A stretch of 64,000 nt of DNA. Source: Lachnospiraceae bacterium OM04-12BH. GTDB taxonomy: Bacteria; Bacillota; Clostridia; Lachnospirales; Lachnospiraceae. The notes under the pieces were generated by a model. That model saw only the letters and a program-made list of their open reading frames with translations. It was not told the DNA's origin and ran no database searches. The stretch is taken from assembly GCA_003490145.1 (NCBI GenBank), contig QULQ01000005.1, positions 28,415-92,414 of the forward strand, written 5' to 3'. Shown piece by piece: positions 1-13,700 of this stretch. Each line of letters begins with the position of its first letter. The stretch's first letter is position 1. A program made the position numbers and the translations under genes.

Positions 1-152
1 TGATCTATACGCTGCTTGGCAAGATCGCACTGATCTGGCCGGCTGCACTGCACGTGTACTTTGATATTTTCTCCGGTGCGATTCAGACCTATGTATTCTG
101 TATGCTGACGATGACATACATCGCAGATGCATGCGGCGACGGAGAACCTTAA
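1..152 (+). CDS. atpB: ATP synthase F0 subunit a, 3' end only
   Basis: This is the C-terminal tail, about 49 residues, of the membrane a subunit that forms the ion half-channels next to the c ring. The reading frame enters from the left edge and stops at 150-152. The family tail is recognisable: a P-A-A-L-H-x-Y-F-D segment, then F-S-G-x-I-Q-x-Y-V-F and M-L-T-M-T-Y-I. It is followed 46 bases later by atpE, as usual in clostridial atp operons. The rest of the gene lies outside the window. Confidence 0.93.
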   Translation, partial: IYTLLGKIALIWPAALHVYFDIFSGAIQTYVFCMLTMTYIADACGDGEP

Positions 153-168
153 AAACGGTATTAATTAA

Positions 169-453
<285 letters not shown>

Positions 454-489
454 GAGCCTTGCGTAAAATAAAAGAAAGGAGGCTCACAG

Positions 490-995
490 ATGGAACCCAG
501 AGTATTTGACCTTGACTTACAGCTGCTTGCAGATTCCGCACTGATGATCGTGGCGGTGTTTGTGCTGTTCCTGATCGCATCTTATCTGCTGTTCAATCCG
601 GTCAGAGACATGATGGCCAAGAGACAGGCTAAGATCAAGGGAGAGCTGGATGATGCAGCGAAGGATAAGGAAGACGCAGCAGCGCTGAAGGCAGAATATG
701 AAGAAAAGCTGAAAAACGTGGACAAGGAAGCGGAAGAGATCTTAAGCGATGCAAGAAAACGTGCACTCGCCAATGAAAACAGGATCGTGGCAGATGCCAA
801 GGAAGAAGCTTCCAGGATCATTGAAAGAGCGAAAGTGGAAGCTGCCCTTGAAAAGGAAAAGGCGGCTGATGATATGAAACGTGAGATGGTCGTACTGGCA
901 TCCATGATCGCAGGCAAGGTAGTAAAGGCATCAATCGATACTACCGTGCAGGAGAGTCTTGTCAATGAAACATTAAAGGAAATAGGTGAGAGCAC

Positions 996-1008
<13 letters not shown>
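490..1008 (+). CDS. atpF: ATP synthase F0 subunit b
   Basis: This is the peripheral stalk subunit that holds F1 against the a subunit. A single N-terminal membrane helix spans about residues 13-35. It is followed by a long charged, Ala/Glu/Lys-rich coiled coil to the C-terminus, which is typical for the 160-175 residue b subunits. An AGGAGG ribosome site sits just upstream. The last 13 bases overlap the start of atpH, suggesting translational coupling of the two stalk proteins. Confidence 0.95.
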
Positions 1009-3082
<2,074 letters not shown>

Positions 3083-3108
3083 AGCAGTAGAAAGACAGGT
3101 GATTAATT

Positions 3109-3990
3109 ATGGCCTCAATGAGAGACATAAAAAGGCGCAAGAGCAGTATTCAGAGCACCCAGCAGATTACCAAAGCCATGAAGCTTGTTTCTACTGTTAA
3201 GCTGCAGAGAGCACGGCAGAATGCAGAAAAGTCCGAAGATTATTTCCATGCCATGTACAGTACTGTACAGTCTATCCTGGGACGTACCGGCAGCCTTGAG
3301 CACCGGTATCTGAAGCCGGGAGAGGGTGGAAAGAAAGCCGTTATCGTTATTACATCTAACAGGGGACTGGCAGGCGGCTACAACTCCAATGTGGTCAAGC
3401 TGATCACAAGGGGAGAGCTGAAGGACGAAGACTTAAGTATTTATGCAATCGGTAAAAAAGGAAAGGAAGCCTTACAGAAGAATTATGAGATCAAGGCTGA
3501 CTATTCCTATGTAATCGAGGAGCCTGCCTATGCAGATGCCATGGCGATCAGCAAGGAAGTGCTCAGTGCCTTTGAGAATGGCGAGATCAGTGAGATCTAT
3601 CTTGCCTATACCGGGTTTAAAAATACGGTAGTGCATGTTCCTACTCTGGTTAAGATCCTTCCGGTGGAAGTTTCAGAAGAAACATCCGGAAAGACCGGTG
3701 AGGCAGTAAAGGAAACAGAGGATGATAACAGAGCACCCATGAACTTTGAGCCTGAGGACGAAGAAGCACTGGATATGATCATTCCCAAATATGTAACCAG
3801 TCTGATCTACGGTGGTATGATCGAAGCCGTAGCAAGTGAGAATGGTGCGAGAATGCAGGCAATGGATTCTGCAACCAGCAATGCAGAGGATATGATCAGC
3901 AGCCTGTCACTGCTTTACAACAGAGCAAGACAGGGATCCATTACACAGGAATTAACAGAAATCATTGCAGGAGCAAATGCAATATCATAG
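3109..3990 (+). CDS. atpG: ATP synthase F1 subunit gamma
   Basis: This is the central rotor shaft of F1, with 293 residues. The N-terminal helix has the family pattern R-D-I-K-R-R-x-x-S-I-x-x-T-x-Q-I-T-K-A-M. The C-terminal helix contains A-R-M-x-A-M-D-x-A-T-x-N-A. A roughly 30-residue acidic insertion near 185-215 (rich in E, D and T) is somewhat longer than in many homologues but sits in the variable region. It lies between atpA (26-base gap) and atpD (41-base gap), the standard order. Confidence 0.95.
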   Translation: MASMRDIKRRKSSIQSTQQITKAMKLVSTVKLQRARQNAEKSEDYFHAMYSTVQSILGRTGSLEHRYLKPGEGGKKAVIVITSNRGLAGGYNSNVVKLITRGELKDEDLSIYAIGKKGKEALQKNYEIKADYSYVIEEPAYADAMAISKEVLSAFENGEISEIYLAYTGFKNTVVHVPTLVKILPVEVSEETSGKTGEAVKETEDDNRAPMNFEPEDEEALDMIIPKYVTSLIYGGMIEAVASENGARMQAMDSATSNAEDMISSLSLLYNRARQGSITQELTEIIAGANAIS

Positions 3991-4022
3991 ATATCATGAG
4001 AGGTATGGTATCAGTAAACTAG

Positions 4023-5423
<1,401 letters not shown>

Positions 5424-5434
5424 GGAGGGTACCT

Positions 5435-5839
5435 ATGGCAGATAATCAGTTATTTACACTTAAGATCATTACTCCTGACAGAGTTTTCTATGAAGGAGAG
5501 GCCTCCATGGTGGAGTTCAATACCACTGAGGGAGAGATCGGAGTTTACAAAATGCACGTACCGACAACCGTGATCGTAAGTCCGGGTGTCCTGACGATCA
5601 CAGAGGCTGAGGGTCAGAAGCATGCAGCACTGCATGCGGGCTTTGTGGAGATCCTTCCAGAGAAGGTGACTATACTGGCAGAGATCATCGAGTGGCCGGA
5701 GGAGATCGATCTGGATCGTGCAGACCGTGCGAAGGAACGTGCCGAAGAGAGACTTCGTTCCAAAACACCGGAAACCGATATTTTGCGGGCAGAGACAGCA
5801 CTCCAGAGAGCACTTGCCCGTATTCATGTACTGAAATAA
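5435..5839 (+). CDS. atpC: ATP synthase F1 subunit epsilon
   Basis: This is the small rotor subunit and intrinsic ATPase regulator, with 134 residues. The N-terminal beta-sandwich covers about 1-88 (I-I-T-P-D-R-V-F-Y-E-G-E-A). A C-terminal helical hairpin rich in Arg, Glu and Ala covers 95-134 and is the part that can extend into F1 to inhibit hydrolysis. It is the last gene of the operon and is followed by a strong terminator hairpin 41 bases after the stop. Confidence 0.94.
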   Translation: MADNQLFTLKIITPDRVFYEGEASMVEFNTTEGEIGVYKMHVPTTVIVSPGVLTITEAEGQKHAALHAGFVEILPEKVTILAEIIEWPEEIDLDRADRAKERAEERLRSKTPETDILRAETALQRALARIHVLK

Positions 5840-5880
5840 GCCGGGAAGCGAAAGCAGACGGTGAATATGGGATTTATACG

Positions 5881-5908
5881 GGGGCAGATAGTATCTGCCC
5901 CTGTTTTC
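5881..5908 (+). terminator. Terminator of the atp operon
   Basis: Two 10-base arms (GGGGCAGATA at 5881-5890 and TATCTGCCCC at 5892-5901) form a G+C-rich hairpin followed by TGTTTT. It lies directly behind atpC and closes the ATP synthase operon. Confidence 0.85.
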
Positions 5909-5994
5909 CGGTTGCGGGATGTAAAAGCAGAAGCAGGGAACAAAAGCGGAACGCTGTTCATATGATAAGGATAAAGAAGCCAGGAGTCTTTTTT

Positions 5995-6384
5995 ATGTAT
6001 GAGCGCAAAATTCTGCCTTTTTATATGACATATCCGCTTCCTCTGTATTATCAGGAGGAAGATACGATCCTGAAGGATCTTGAGTATCTTCAGCAGATGT
6101 ATCCGGCAGACGCCAGAAAATATCAGAAGAAAATAGCGGAAATTTTGGATAAACTTGACTATGAAGGCAGCATGATCTATGATGAATTTCCAGACAGATG
6201 GCAGTTGTATAAGCTCTCATCCGATATCCTTGACAGGATCAGAAGAGAGGAAGAAAAAAATGAAAGCAAAGAGCAGGCTCCGCCAGAAAAATGGCAATGG
6301 GCAGGTGATCTGATCCAGATCCTGCTTTTCTATGAAATATATAAGAGAAGACACGATTCCCACAGGGGGATTCTGCGGTTTTAG
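5995..6384 (+). CDS. Small conserved-looking protein of unknown function
   Basis: This is a 129-residue acidic, Tyr-rich, mostly helical protein with no signal peptide and no domain I recognise. I chose the ATG at 5995 because CAGGAG lies 8 bases before it. The open frame runs further upstream, even into atpC, but an ATG at 5962 has no ribosome site. The C-terminal third has a charged stretch of E and K residues and then W-Q-W-A-G-D-L-I-Q-I-L-L. The stop is 12 bases before the methyltransferase gene, so the two are probably cotranscribed. Function is not assigned. Confidence 0.7.
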   Translation: MYERKILPFYMTYPLPLYYQEEDTILKDLEYLQQMYPADARKYQKKIAEILDKLDYEGSMIYDEFPDRWQLYKLSSDILDRIRREEEKNESKEQAPPEKWQWAGDLIQILLFYEIYKRRHDSHRGILRF

Positions 6385-6396
6385 AAAGAGGATAGC

Positions 6397-7554
6397 ATGG
6401 AAGAACTGAGGATGGCACTAGACCTTCTTCTGTCAGAGGGACTTTCGGAGATTATAATCAGTAACCCGAGACAGAAGGAAGGTACTGTAAAAGTAAAAAT
6501 AAGACCAGTTCTTTTAAAGGAACAGCTTATGTTCCAGGTCACCCGTTTCCGGGGCAAACAGGTTTTCCATGAAAATCTTGACAGAGAACAGGCAAAAGAA
6601 GAGATCGAGGCTCTTCTGACAAAGGATTTCAGGCAGCTTGAGGGTGAAAACAGAGGGAAAAAGCTTCTTGTCCTTGTGAGCAAAAAAGGGAAAATGACAG
6701 TAAAATGGACTGGAAAGCAGACAAAAATGCAGCCGGCAACAGCAGTGCAGGCTCTTTCCCATAACAGAAAAAAGAAATATCTGCTGGAAGAGGGGATACC
6801 GGTTCCATTTCTGGTTGATCTTGGTGTGCAGACAATAGATGGCAGGATCGTACATGCCAGATATGATAAATTCCGTCAGATCAATCGTTATCTGGAATTT
6901 GTGGAGGATATCCTTCCTGTTTTTTCAAAGGACGAATGTATCCATATTATTGATTTTGGCTGTGGTAAGTCCTATCTGACTTTTGCCCTGTATTATTACT
7001 TACATGAAAAGAAAGGCTATCAGATAGCGATCACAGGACTTGATCTGAAGGAAGATGTGATCGACCATTGCAGTGCCCTGGCTGAGAAGTATGGGTATGA
7101 GGCGCTGCATTTTGAAAAAGGAGATATTGCCGGGTTTACGGGAGCAGACCACGTGGACATGGTGGTGACACTGCATGCCTGTGATACAGCTACAGATTAT
7201 GCGCTGCAAAAGGCAGTGGACTGGGGAGCAAGAGTGATCCTTTCCGTACCCTGCTGTCAGCATGAGGTCAATAAACAGATCAGGAATGAAGCGCTTGCAC
7301 CGGTGCTGAAATATGGTCTGATCAGGGAGAGAATGTCGGCGCTTCTGACTGACGCGATCCGGGCAGATCTTCTGGAGGAGCATGGCTATGACACGTAGAT
7401 CCTGGAATTTATTGATATGGAGCATACACCGAAGAACATCCTGATCCGTGCGGTAAAGGGCAGAGGGAAAAAGGATACCGGTATCCAGAGGCTGACGGAG
7501 GAGCTTCAGGTGCATACAACCCTGCAGAAACTTTTTGAACAGACGGAGAACTAA
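6397..7554 (+). pseudogene. Class I SAM methyltransferase interrupted by in-frame TAG
   Basis: The first 333 residues form an N-terminal domain plus a Rossmann methyltransferase fold. SAM motif I is I-D-F-G-C-G at 185-190, and S-V-P-C-C-Q-H-E lies near 285, as in the Methyltransf_32 (PF13679) type family. At 7396-7398 a TAG interrupts the frame. Reading on in the same frame gives 51 more residues (I-L-E-F-I-D-M-E-H-T-P-K-N-I-L-I-R-A...) up to TAA at 7552-7554. That tail looks like the normal end of this family, so one C-to-T change (CAG to TAG) is the simplest explanation. The extended frame abuts the next ATG exactly, supporting the longer frame as ancestral. The short form may keep its SAM domain, so it is not certain to be inactive. 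Confidence 0.8.
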
Positions 7555-10089
7555 ATGAAGAAGTATATCATAAAGGCAATAATTGTGATTGCTGTATTTT
7601 TCATGTCAATGACAGTGATCAGCAGAGTGATGAACAAGGGAAATACGGATATGACAGTAGAGATGTCAAAGGCATCTTACCCGGTGATCACAATGCAGTA
7701 TCAGGGAATAGAGATCAATACACTGCATGGCTATGCAGATGCCATGGAGATCAATTATATGCGGGAGGCCATCACTCCATTAATGGAGGGTAGACGGGTA
7801 TCCTGCAAGATTTCGTGCTATGGACGGGAAATAGAAGGAATCCGCTATGAGGTTCGTAGTCTCGACGGGGAGCGGCTTGTAGAGGATACAGCTATACCAG
7901 AATTTTCCGAGGAAAATGATGAGATCACGGTGAACTTCGGACTGAAGGATCTGATCGACAGCGGCAGGGAATATATGCTGGTGATGATCCTGACTACTTC
8001 CTCAGGGAATGAGATCCGTTATTATACGAGGGTTCTGTATGGAGATAATTATTATGCGGCTGAAAAGCTGGATTATGTACTGGATTTTTCTGAACGCACA
8101 TTTGACAAGGAGCGGGCAAAGGAGCTGACGAAGTATCTGGAGTCCAATTCAGAAGGAGATAATACTACGCTTGGAAAAGTGACAATCCACAGCAGCTTTC
8201 AGCAGGTGACCTGGGGAAGCCTTTCTGTCAAAAAACTGGCAGAGCCAAGGATCACAGTCAGGGAACTGGCGTCCCAGACAGCGAGCATCCTGTTAGACTA
8301 TATGGTTTATGAAGGCAGCGGGAAAAATACCATTTATTATCAGGTAGAGGAATTTTACCGGATCCGTTATACATCAGATCGTATGTATCTGCTGGATTAT
8401 GAGAGAACCATGAACCAGGTTTTTGATGATTCTGGCAAGGTTTTTGGCAATAAGAAGATTTATCTTGGAATCACTGGAGACGAGGTTCCTCTTACGGAGA
8501 GCAGCGGTGGTGGAGTGGCAGCATTTGTCACGGGACGGAGGCTGTACAGCTATAATATTGCAGACAATAAGCTGGCCTATCTGTTTGGTTTTACGGATCG
8601 GGACAATCAGGATGAGAGAGACAGCTACGATAAACATGACATTCAGATCCTGAATGTGGATGAGGGTGGCAATGTGACCTTTATGGTATATGGCTACATG
8701 AACCGCGGCAGGCATGAGGGAAAGGTTGGAATTTCAGTTTATTATTATGATGGTGCGGTGAACACTATAGAAGAAATGCTTTATGTTCCAAGCAGTAAGT
8801 CGCCGGAGCTTCTCATGGCAGAGGTCAAGGAGCTGTCTTATATCAATAAGGGTGGTACGCTGTATCTCCTGCTCGACAATGTCCTGTATGGCATCAGCTC
8901 GGCCAGCCGCTCCTGTGATGTGATCGTCAAGGATCTGAAGGAGGGCTGCTATCAGGTGTCCGACAGTAATCAGATGGTCGTCTGGCAGAAGGAAAATGAG
9001 CTTTATGAAGGAACAGAGCTGATCCTGATGAATCTGAATACTGGTGTACAGAGTCATATCAAAGCCGAAAACGGAGAGGCGATCGCTCCCATCGGTTTTA
9101 TCGGGGATGATCTGATCTACGGAGCTACAAGAAAAGATGATATTGTGCCGGATGAAACGGGAAATCTGGTATTTCCCATGTACAGTGTCAGGATCGAAAA
9201 CGAAACGGAAGGTATTTTAAAGGAATATCATCAGGAAGGCATTTATGTTACTTCCGGCAGTGTAAATGGAAATCAGATCAATTTAAAGAGAGTGACCCGT
9301 ACAGAAGCAGGAAACTATGAATCGGTCAGTGATGACCAGATCATCAATGCAGAAACACAGACAGAAAGCAGTAATTATCTGGAAACTGTTGCAGTGGATC
9401 TTTATGAAACAGTAACGCAGATCTCACTGAAGGAAGACATCAATACAGACTCTATGAAGCATCTGACACCGAGAGAAGTGCTTTTCGAAGGCGGAAGAAA
9501 TATTGTGATCGCTGCTTCCCAGGAGCGGGGAGACAGATACTATGTCTATGGAAAGAATGGTGTGGAGGGCATTTTCATGAATGAAGGAAATGCCGTGAGG
9601 CTGGCAAGTGATGTATCTGGCGTAGTGGTAGATGATACCGGCTCTTATATCTGGATGAAGGGCAATCGGAGCCTGAAGAATCAGATCATGGCAATTCAGG
9701 GAATGGCAGCGGAAGAGAATCAGGGAAGCCTTGCTGTATGTCTGGATACGATCCTTGAATATGAGGGAATCAGCAGAAATACCCAGTATCTTCTGGATCG
9801 GGGAGAGGGTGTCCTGCAGATCCTGAAGGATAATCTGGAGCAGTCCAGAGTACTGGATCTGACAGGTGTCAGCCTTGACAGTGTGCTTTACTATGTCAAT
9901 CAGGATATCCCGGTGCTTGTCATGACAGAAGAGGGGGAAGCGGTGCTTCTGATCGGATTCAATGAGATGAATACGGTGATCATGAATCCGGCAACAGGAA
10001 CAGTTTACAAGATGGGAATGAATGATTCCAAAGACTGGTTTGAAAAGAATGGAAACCGCTTTATTACTTATGTAAGAATGGAGCAGTAA
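7555..10089 (+). CDS. Large membrane-anchored extracytoplasmic protein with degenerate C39-like end
   Basis: This 844-residue protein has a single N-terminal hydrophobic segment (about residues 4-24), which would anchor a large outside domain. The middle is beta-rich with repeated short strands, suggesting a propeller or similar fold, but I recognise no specific family. The last 130 residues resemble a C39-like cysteine peptidase fold. C729 sits in A-V-C-L-D-T-I-L-E-Y-E-G, and a P-V-L-V-M...A-V-L-L-I-G-F...M-N-P-A-T-G core follows. The position expected for the catalytic His holds E795, and the later Asp is Asn, so it is probably not a peptidase. The ATG touches the stop of the preceding extended frame. 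Confidence 0.75.
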   Translation: MKKYIIKAIIVIAVFFMSMTVISRVMNKGNTDMTVEMSKASYPVITMQYQGIEINTLHGYADAMEINYMREAITPLMEGRRVSCKISCYGREIEGIRYEVRSLDGERLVEDTAIPEFSEENDEITVNFGLKDLIDSGREYMLVMILTTSSGNEIRYYTRVLYGDNYYAAEKLDYVLDFSERTFDKERAKELTKYLESNSEGDNTTLGKVTIHSSFQQVTWGSLSVKKLAEPRITVRELASQTASILLDYMVYEGSGKNTIYYQVEEFYRIRYTSDRMYLLDYERTMNQVFDDSGKVFGNKKIYLGITGDEVPLTESSGGGVAAFVTGRRLYSYNIADNKLAYLFGFTDRDNQDERDSYDKHDIQILNVDEGGNVTFMVYGYMNRGRHEGKVGISVYYYDGAVNTIEEMLYVPSSKSPELLMAEVKELSYINKGGTLYLLLDNVLYGISSASRSCDVIVKDLKEGCYQVSDSNQMVVWQKENELYEGTELILMNLNTGVQSHIKAENGEAIAPIGFIGDDLIYGATRKDDIVPDETGNLVFPMYSVRIENETEGILKEYHQEGIYVTSGSVNGNQINLKRVTRTEAGNYESVSDDQIINAETQTESSNYLETVAVDLYETVTQISLKEDINTDSMKHLTPREVLFEGGRNIVIAASQERGDRYYVYGKNGVEGIFMNEGNAVRLASDVSGVVVDDTGSYIWMKGNRSLKNQIMAIQGMAAEENQGSLAVCLDTILEYEGISRNTQYLLDRGEGVLQILKDNLEQSRVLDLTGVSLDSVLYYVNQDIPVLVMTEEGEAVLLIGFNEMNTVIMNPATGTVYKMGMNDSKDWFEKNGNRFITYVRMEQ

Positions 10090-10100
10090 CAGAAAAAGAA

Positions 10101-10143
10101 GACACCCCGGACGTGATGGTTCACGGATCACTTCCGGGGTGTC
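10101..10143. terminator. Bidirectional terminator between convergent genes
   Basis: The arms GACACCCCGG (10101-10110) and CCGGGGTGTC (10134-10143) enclose a further short stem. On the minus strand the hairpin is followed by a T-rich run, so it ends the queT-like transcript. It can also stop transcripts from the left. Confidence 0.8.
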
Positions 10144-10144
10144 G

Positions 10145-10639
10145 TTAGTCCTTAAAAAGGACAGAAGCATATTTTTGCAGGGCAAATAGTAGGAGCATTC
10201 CTAGAACACCGCAGGAAATGATCTCTCCGGCAGTTACTGTTACAAGGGAAAACCAGATGGGCTTTACCCCATAGGCAAAGTAAAGAACCGGGGGGATGAT
10301 CAGGGCATTGGCAAGGATCGGAGGCACGGGAGCGAGCCATTTATACTTGCGAAGAAGCCTTGTAAAAACAGCCCCAAGCAGAGTGGCCAGTGTTCCGAAA
10401 ATGATATCCGGAAGGGCACATCCTGTCAGGATATTTGCCAGAAGACAGCCTACTGTAAGGCCAGGCACTGCGGAAACGGTAAAGTAGGGCAGGATCGTGA
10501 GTGCTTCGGAAAAGCGGATCTGTACCGCTCCGGAGGCGATGCCAAGCAGATTGGCGATAAAGGTGAGCACAATATAAAGTGCTGCGATCATTGCAGCCTG
10601 TGCAAGGCGCAATACGTGTTTGTTACGTGTCTGTTCCAT
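10145..10639 (-). CDS. queT: QueT-family transporter (queuosine precursor uptake)
   Basis: This is a 164-residue integral membrane protein with about five to six hydrophobic segments. It begins L-A-Q-A-A-M-I-A-A-L-Y-I-V-L-T and contains the conserved I-R-F-S-E-A-L-T-I-L-P. That pattern belongs to the QueT family (PF06177), the substrate-specific component of ECF-type transporters thought to import preQ0/preQ1. No energizing module lies nearby, which fits group II ECF transporters that share one elsewhere. Its leader folds as a pseudoknot (see the separate entry), consistent with preQ1 control. The ribosome site is AAAGGAG. Confidence 0.85.
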   Translation of the reverse strand: MEQTRNKHVLRLAQAAMIAALYIVLTFIANLLGIASGAVQIRFSEALTILPYFTVSAVPGLTVGCLLANILTGCALPDIIFGTLATLLGAVFTRLLRKYKWLAPVPPILANALIIPPVLYFAYGVKPIWFSLVTVTAGEIISCGVLGMLLLFALQKYASVLFKD

Positions 10640-10646
10640 ATTTTTT

Positions 10647-10702
10647 CTCCTTTAGTATTTTTTTTACGAGTGGAAGGTCTCGAACACTCGGGTGTGAACC
10701 TT
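10647..10702 (-). promoter_or_regulatory. Candidate preQ1 riboswitch pseudoknot in the queT leader
   Basis: On the minus strand two stems interleave. AAGGT (10702-10698) pairs with ACCTT (10678-10674), and CGAGTG (10690-10685) pairs with CACTCG (10672-10667). This is an H-type pseudoknot, followed by a run of A's and ACTAAAGGAG at the ribosome site. The AGGTTC start and the A-rich ACTAA tail recall preQ1-I, but the second stem is different, so I do not assign a class. Position before a queuosine-precursor transporter supports the call. Confidence 0.6.
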
Positions 10703-10799
10703 TATGAGTATAGCATGAGGTGGGAAAAAGTCAAGTTTTCTGGTATGATAAAGGAAACAGCTGATAAAACAGACAGTGATCATACAGAGTGGGAAATTT

Positions 10800-13700
10800 A
10801 TGAAAACGATAAGTCGTGATATTTTCAGAGCGATCCATGAAAATAAATGGCTCAGTATTGAATACAAAAACAAACAGGAAGAAATCACAAAGTACTGGAT
10901 TGGGATTATAGATGTCAATCCGCTTACAAAAACACTTCTGGTGGAAGGCCTGCATCTGGAGAAGTGCACGATTTTGGAACTGCATATCTATCTGGATTCT
11001 ATTCTGTCTTCTACAGTGATAGAAGGCTCCTATTATGAAGTACCGGAAATGCTGAAAGAAGATATTTGCAGGAATCCTCACCGGTATGAGTCCATTTTTC
11101 ATAATGTATCAAATCTGAAGCTTCTGAATTACTATATAGACTGCAACAGGCTGGATGCGGTTCCCTATAAAACGGAATACAGCCTGCTCCGCTATTTTGA
11201 CGGGGACTGTATCAGAAGAGGGGATTATCATCTGACCGGCGAGCAGTTCCGGGAGATCATTACCGGTTTCCAGTATGGCAGTGCCAGCACTTCCGGAAGC
11301 AGGAGAATCAAACAACTGGCGCTGAATGTTTTAAGTGTGCCAGTCAAACAGGGACTTTATGTGCTTGCCTACAGAGGAATGAGCCTTGATGTGAAGAACA
11401 GATGTCTCAAGCCTGCAGATGAAGTGACAATCTGTACGGAGTTTACGATAGATGGAAGCCAGCAGAGTATCCGGAAATTTCTGGATGCAGACGATTATGA
11501 GTTACTGAACGATTTTGAAAAGAATGCAGAGCTGATCAAGGACAGGATCACAGAGTGCAACAATCAGATCAGAGGTGTGGATGATATGCCATACCTTATA
11601 GCAATCGGAAGGAACATCCTGCTGGATCTTCATGAAGAATACAGAGCGATCGATGAAATGTTCCAGAAGGATGAGGTGACAGCCCCGATACAGGCCTTTT
11701 TCGGAAATTTGGTGCAGGAGCCTGCCAGCAGAAAAGTATTTCCGATCGCACTTTTAAATAAGCAGATCAATCTGGATCAGCTTTTGGCCATTCATAATGC
11801 GATGAAATATCCGCTTGCCTATATCCAGGGACCGCCGGGAACTGGGAAAACCAATACGATCGTCAATACACTGGTAACAGCCTTTTTTAACGAGCAGACC
11901 GTTCTGTTTACTTCTTATAATAATCATCCGATTGATGGGGTGTGCGAAAAGCTGCAGAATATCCCGTATGGAAAGAAAGGGATGATCCCTTTTCCGGTGA
12001 TAAGGCTTGGCAGTGATGACAGGGTGGCAGCGGCACTTGACTATATCAGAGAACTCTATGAAAGTACCAGAAGCATTAATATTTTCGAAGGTACACTGGA
12101 AAAAAGAAAATCGGACAGAGTAGCCAGGACAAGAAAACTGACAGCACTTTTGCAGAATTATGAGGAACGTTTGCGGCTCCTTGAAACAGAGGAGGCGATC
12201 CGCAGTCTGATGGATTCCAATAAACATCTGACTTTCCAGACACAGCTTCAGGGTGTGCAGCTGACACAGGTAAAAGAAAAGATCAGCAAAACAGAGGATA
12301 TTACAGATGAAGAAGCACTGAAGCTGGTATTAGAGGATGAAGATGCTTTTAAAAATTATCTGTATTATACCTCTGCCAAGTGCATCAAGCGGCTGCAGGA
12401 GCCGAAAAATGCAGATCTTCTGGATATTGTGTATACGGAAAGCAAAGAGAAAAAGGTAAAAGCCTTCAATGATTATCTGAAAAAGGAAGAAAATCTGAAG
12501 AAATTCCAGAGGATCTTTCCCATTATTGCAACAACATCTATTTCAGCACACAAGATCGGAAATCCGGGTGTTCATTTTGACATGGTGGTGATGGATGAAG
12601 CCAGTCAGGGAAATATTGCAGTTTCTCTTGTCCCGATCCTACGGGGAGAAAGCCTTATGCTTGTCGGGGATCCGCAGCAGCTCAATCCGGTGATCCTGCT
12701 GAACCAGATTGAAAACCTGAAGCTCCGGAAGATGTATCGTATTACAGATGAATATGATTATATCAAAAATTCTATTTATAAGGTTTATCTGGCATGTGAT
12801 TCTGTCAGCAGGGAAATTCTGCTGAGCCATCACTACAGATGTAATGAAAAGATCATTCAGTTTAATAATAAGAAGTATTATAATAACAAGCTTAAGATAT
12901 GCAGCCAGAGTAAGGAAGCCATGCCGCTGACCCTTGTGGATGTGCCGGATAATCAGACCTACAGTAAGAATACGGCACCACTTGAGGCAGATGAGATCGT
13001 GAAATATGCAGCCATGAACAAGGATAAAAAGATAGCCGTCATCACACCTTTTGCCAATCAGAGGGAGCTGATCAATGAAAAACTGAAGGAAAATGGACTC
13101 TCCAATATTTCCTGTGGTACAGTTCACGCTTTTCAGGGTGATGAAAAGGATGTGGTTCTTTTTTCCCTGGCATTGACAGACAGGACCGGGCAGGGAACGT
13201 ATGAATGGCTGAAAAATAACAAGGAACTGATCAATGTGGCAGTATCCAGGGCAAAAGAGCGGCTGATCGTGCTTTCAAGTGATCAGGAGCTGGAAAGGCT
13301 GCATGCTGGTTCCGATGACGATGATCTGTATGAACTGGTGCAGTATGTGAAGCACAATGGGGAAACAAAGGTCACGCCGAAAACCAATGCGTCAAGAGCG
13401 CTTGGGATCAAGCCATACAGCACAGAAACAGAACAGGCCTTTCTGGAGAATCTGAACCATGCACTGGATAATGTGCTGAATACCAATCAGAAGTGTATCG
13501 TGCAGAAAGAAGTCAGCATTGCTCATGTATTTCAGGATAACAGTTCTTATAATGATCTGTTTTATACAGGAAGATTTGACTTCGTGGTCTATGAAAGACA
13601 GGGAAGGACCAAAGTGGATATCCCGATCCTGGCGATCGAGCTGGATGGAAGAGAGCACCAGGAAAATGCTGTTGTCATGGAGCGTGACAGGAAAAAGAAT

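Noticed and set aside
9424..10185. Long minus-strand open frame across the end of the large membrane protein
   Set aside because: It is rich in Cys, His and Ile from reverse reading and crosses the terminator.
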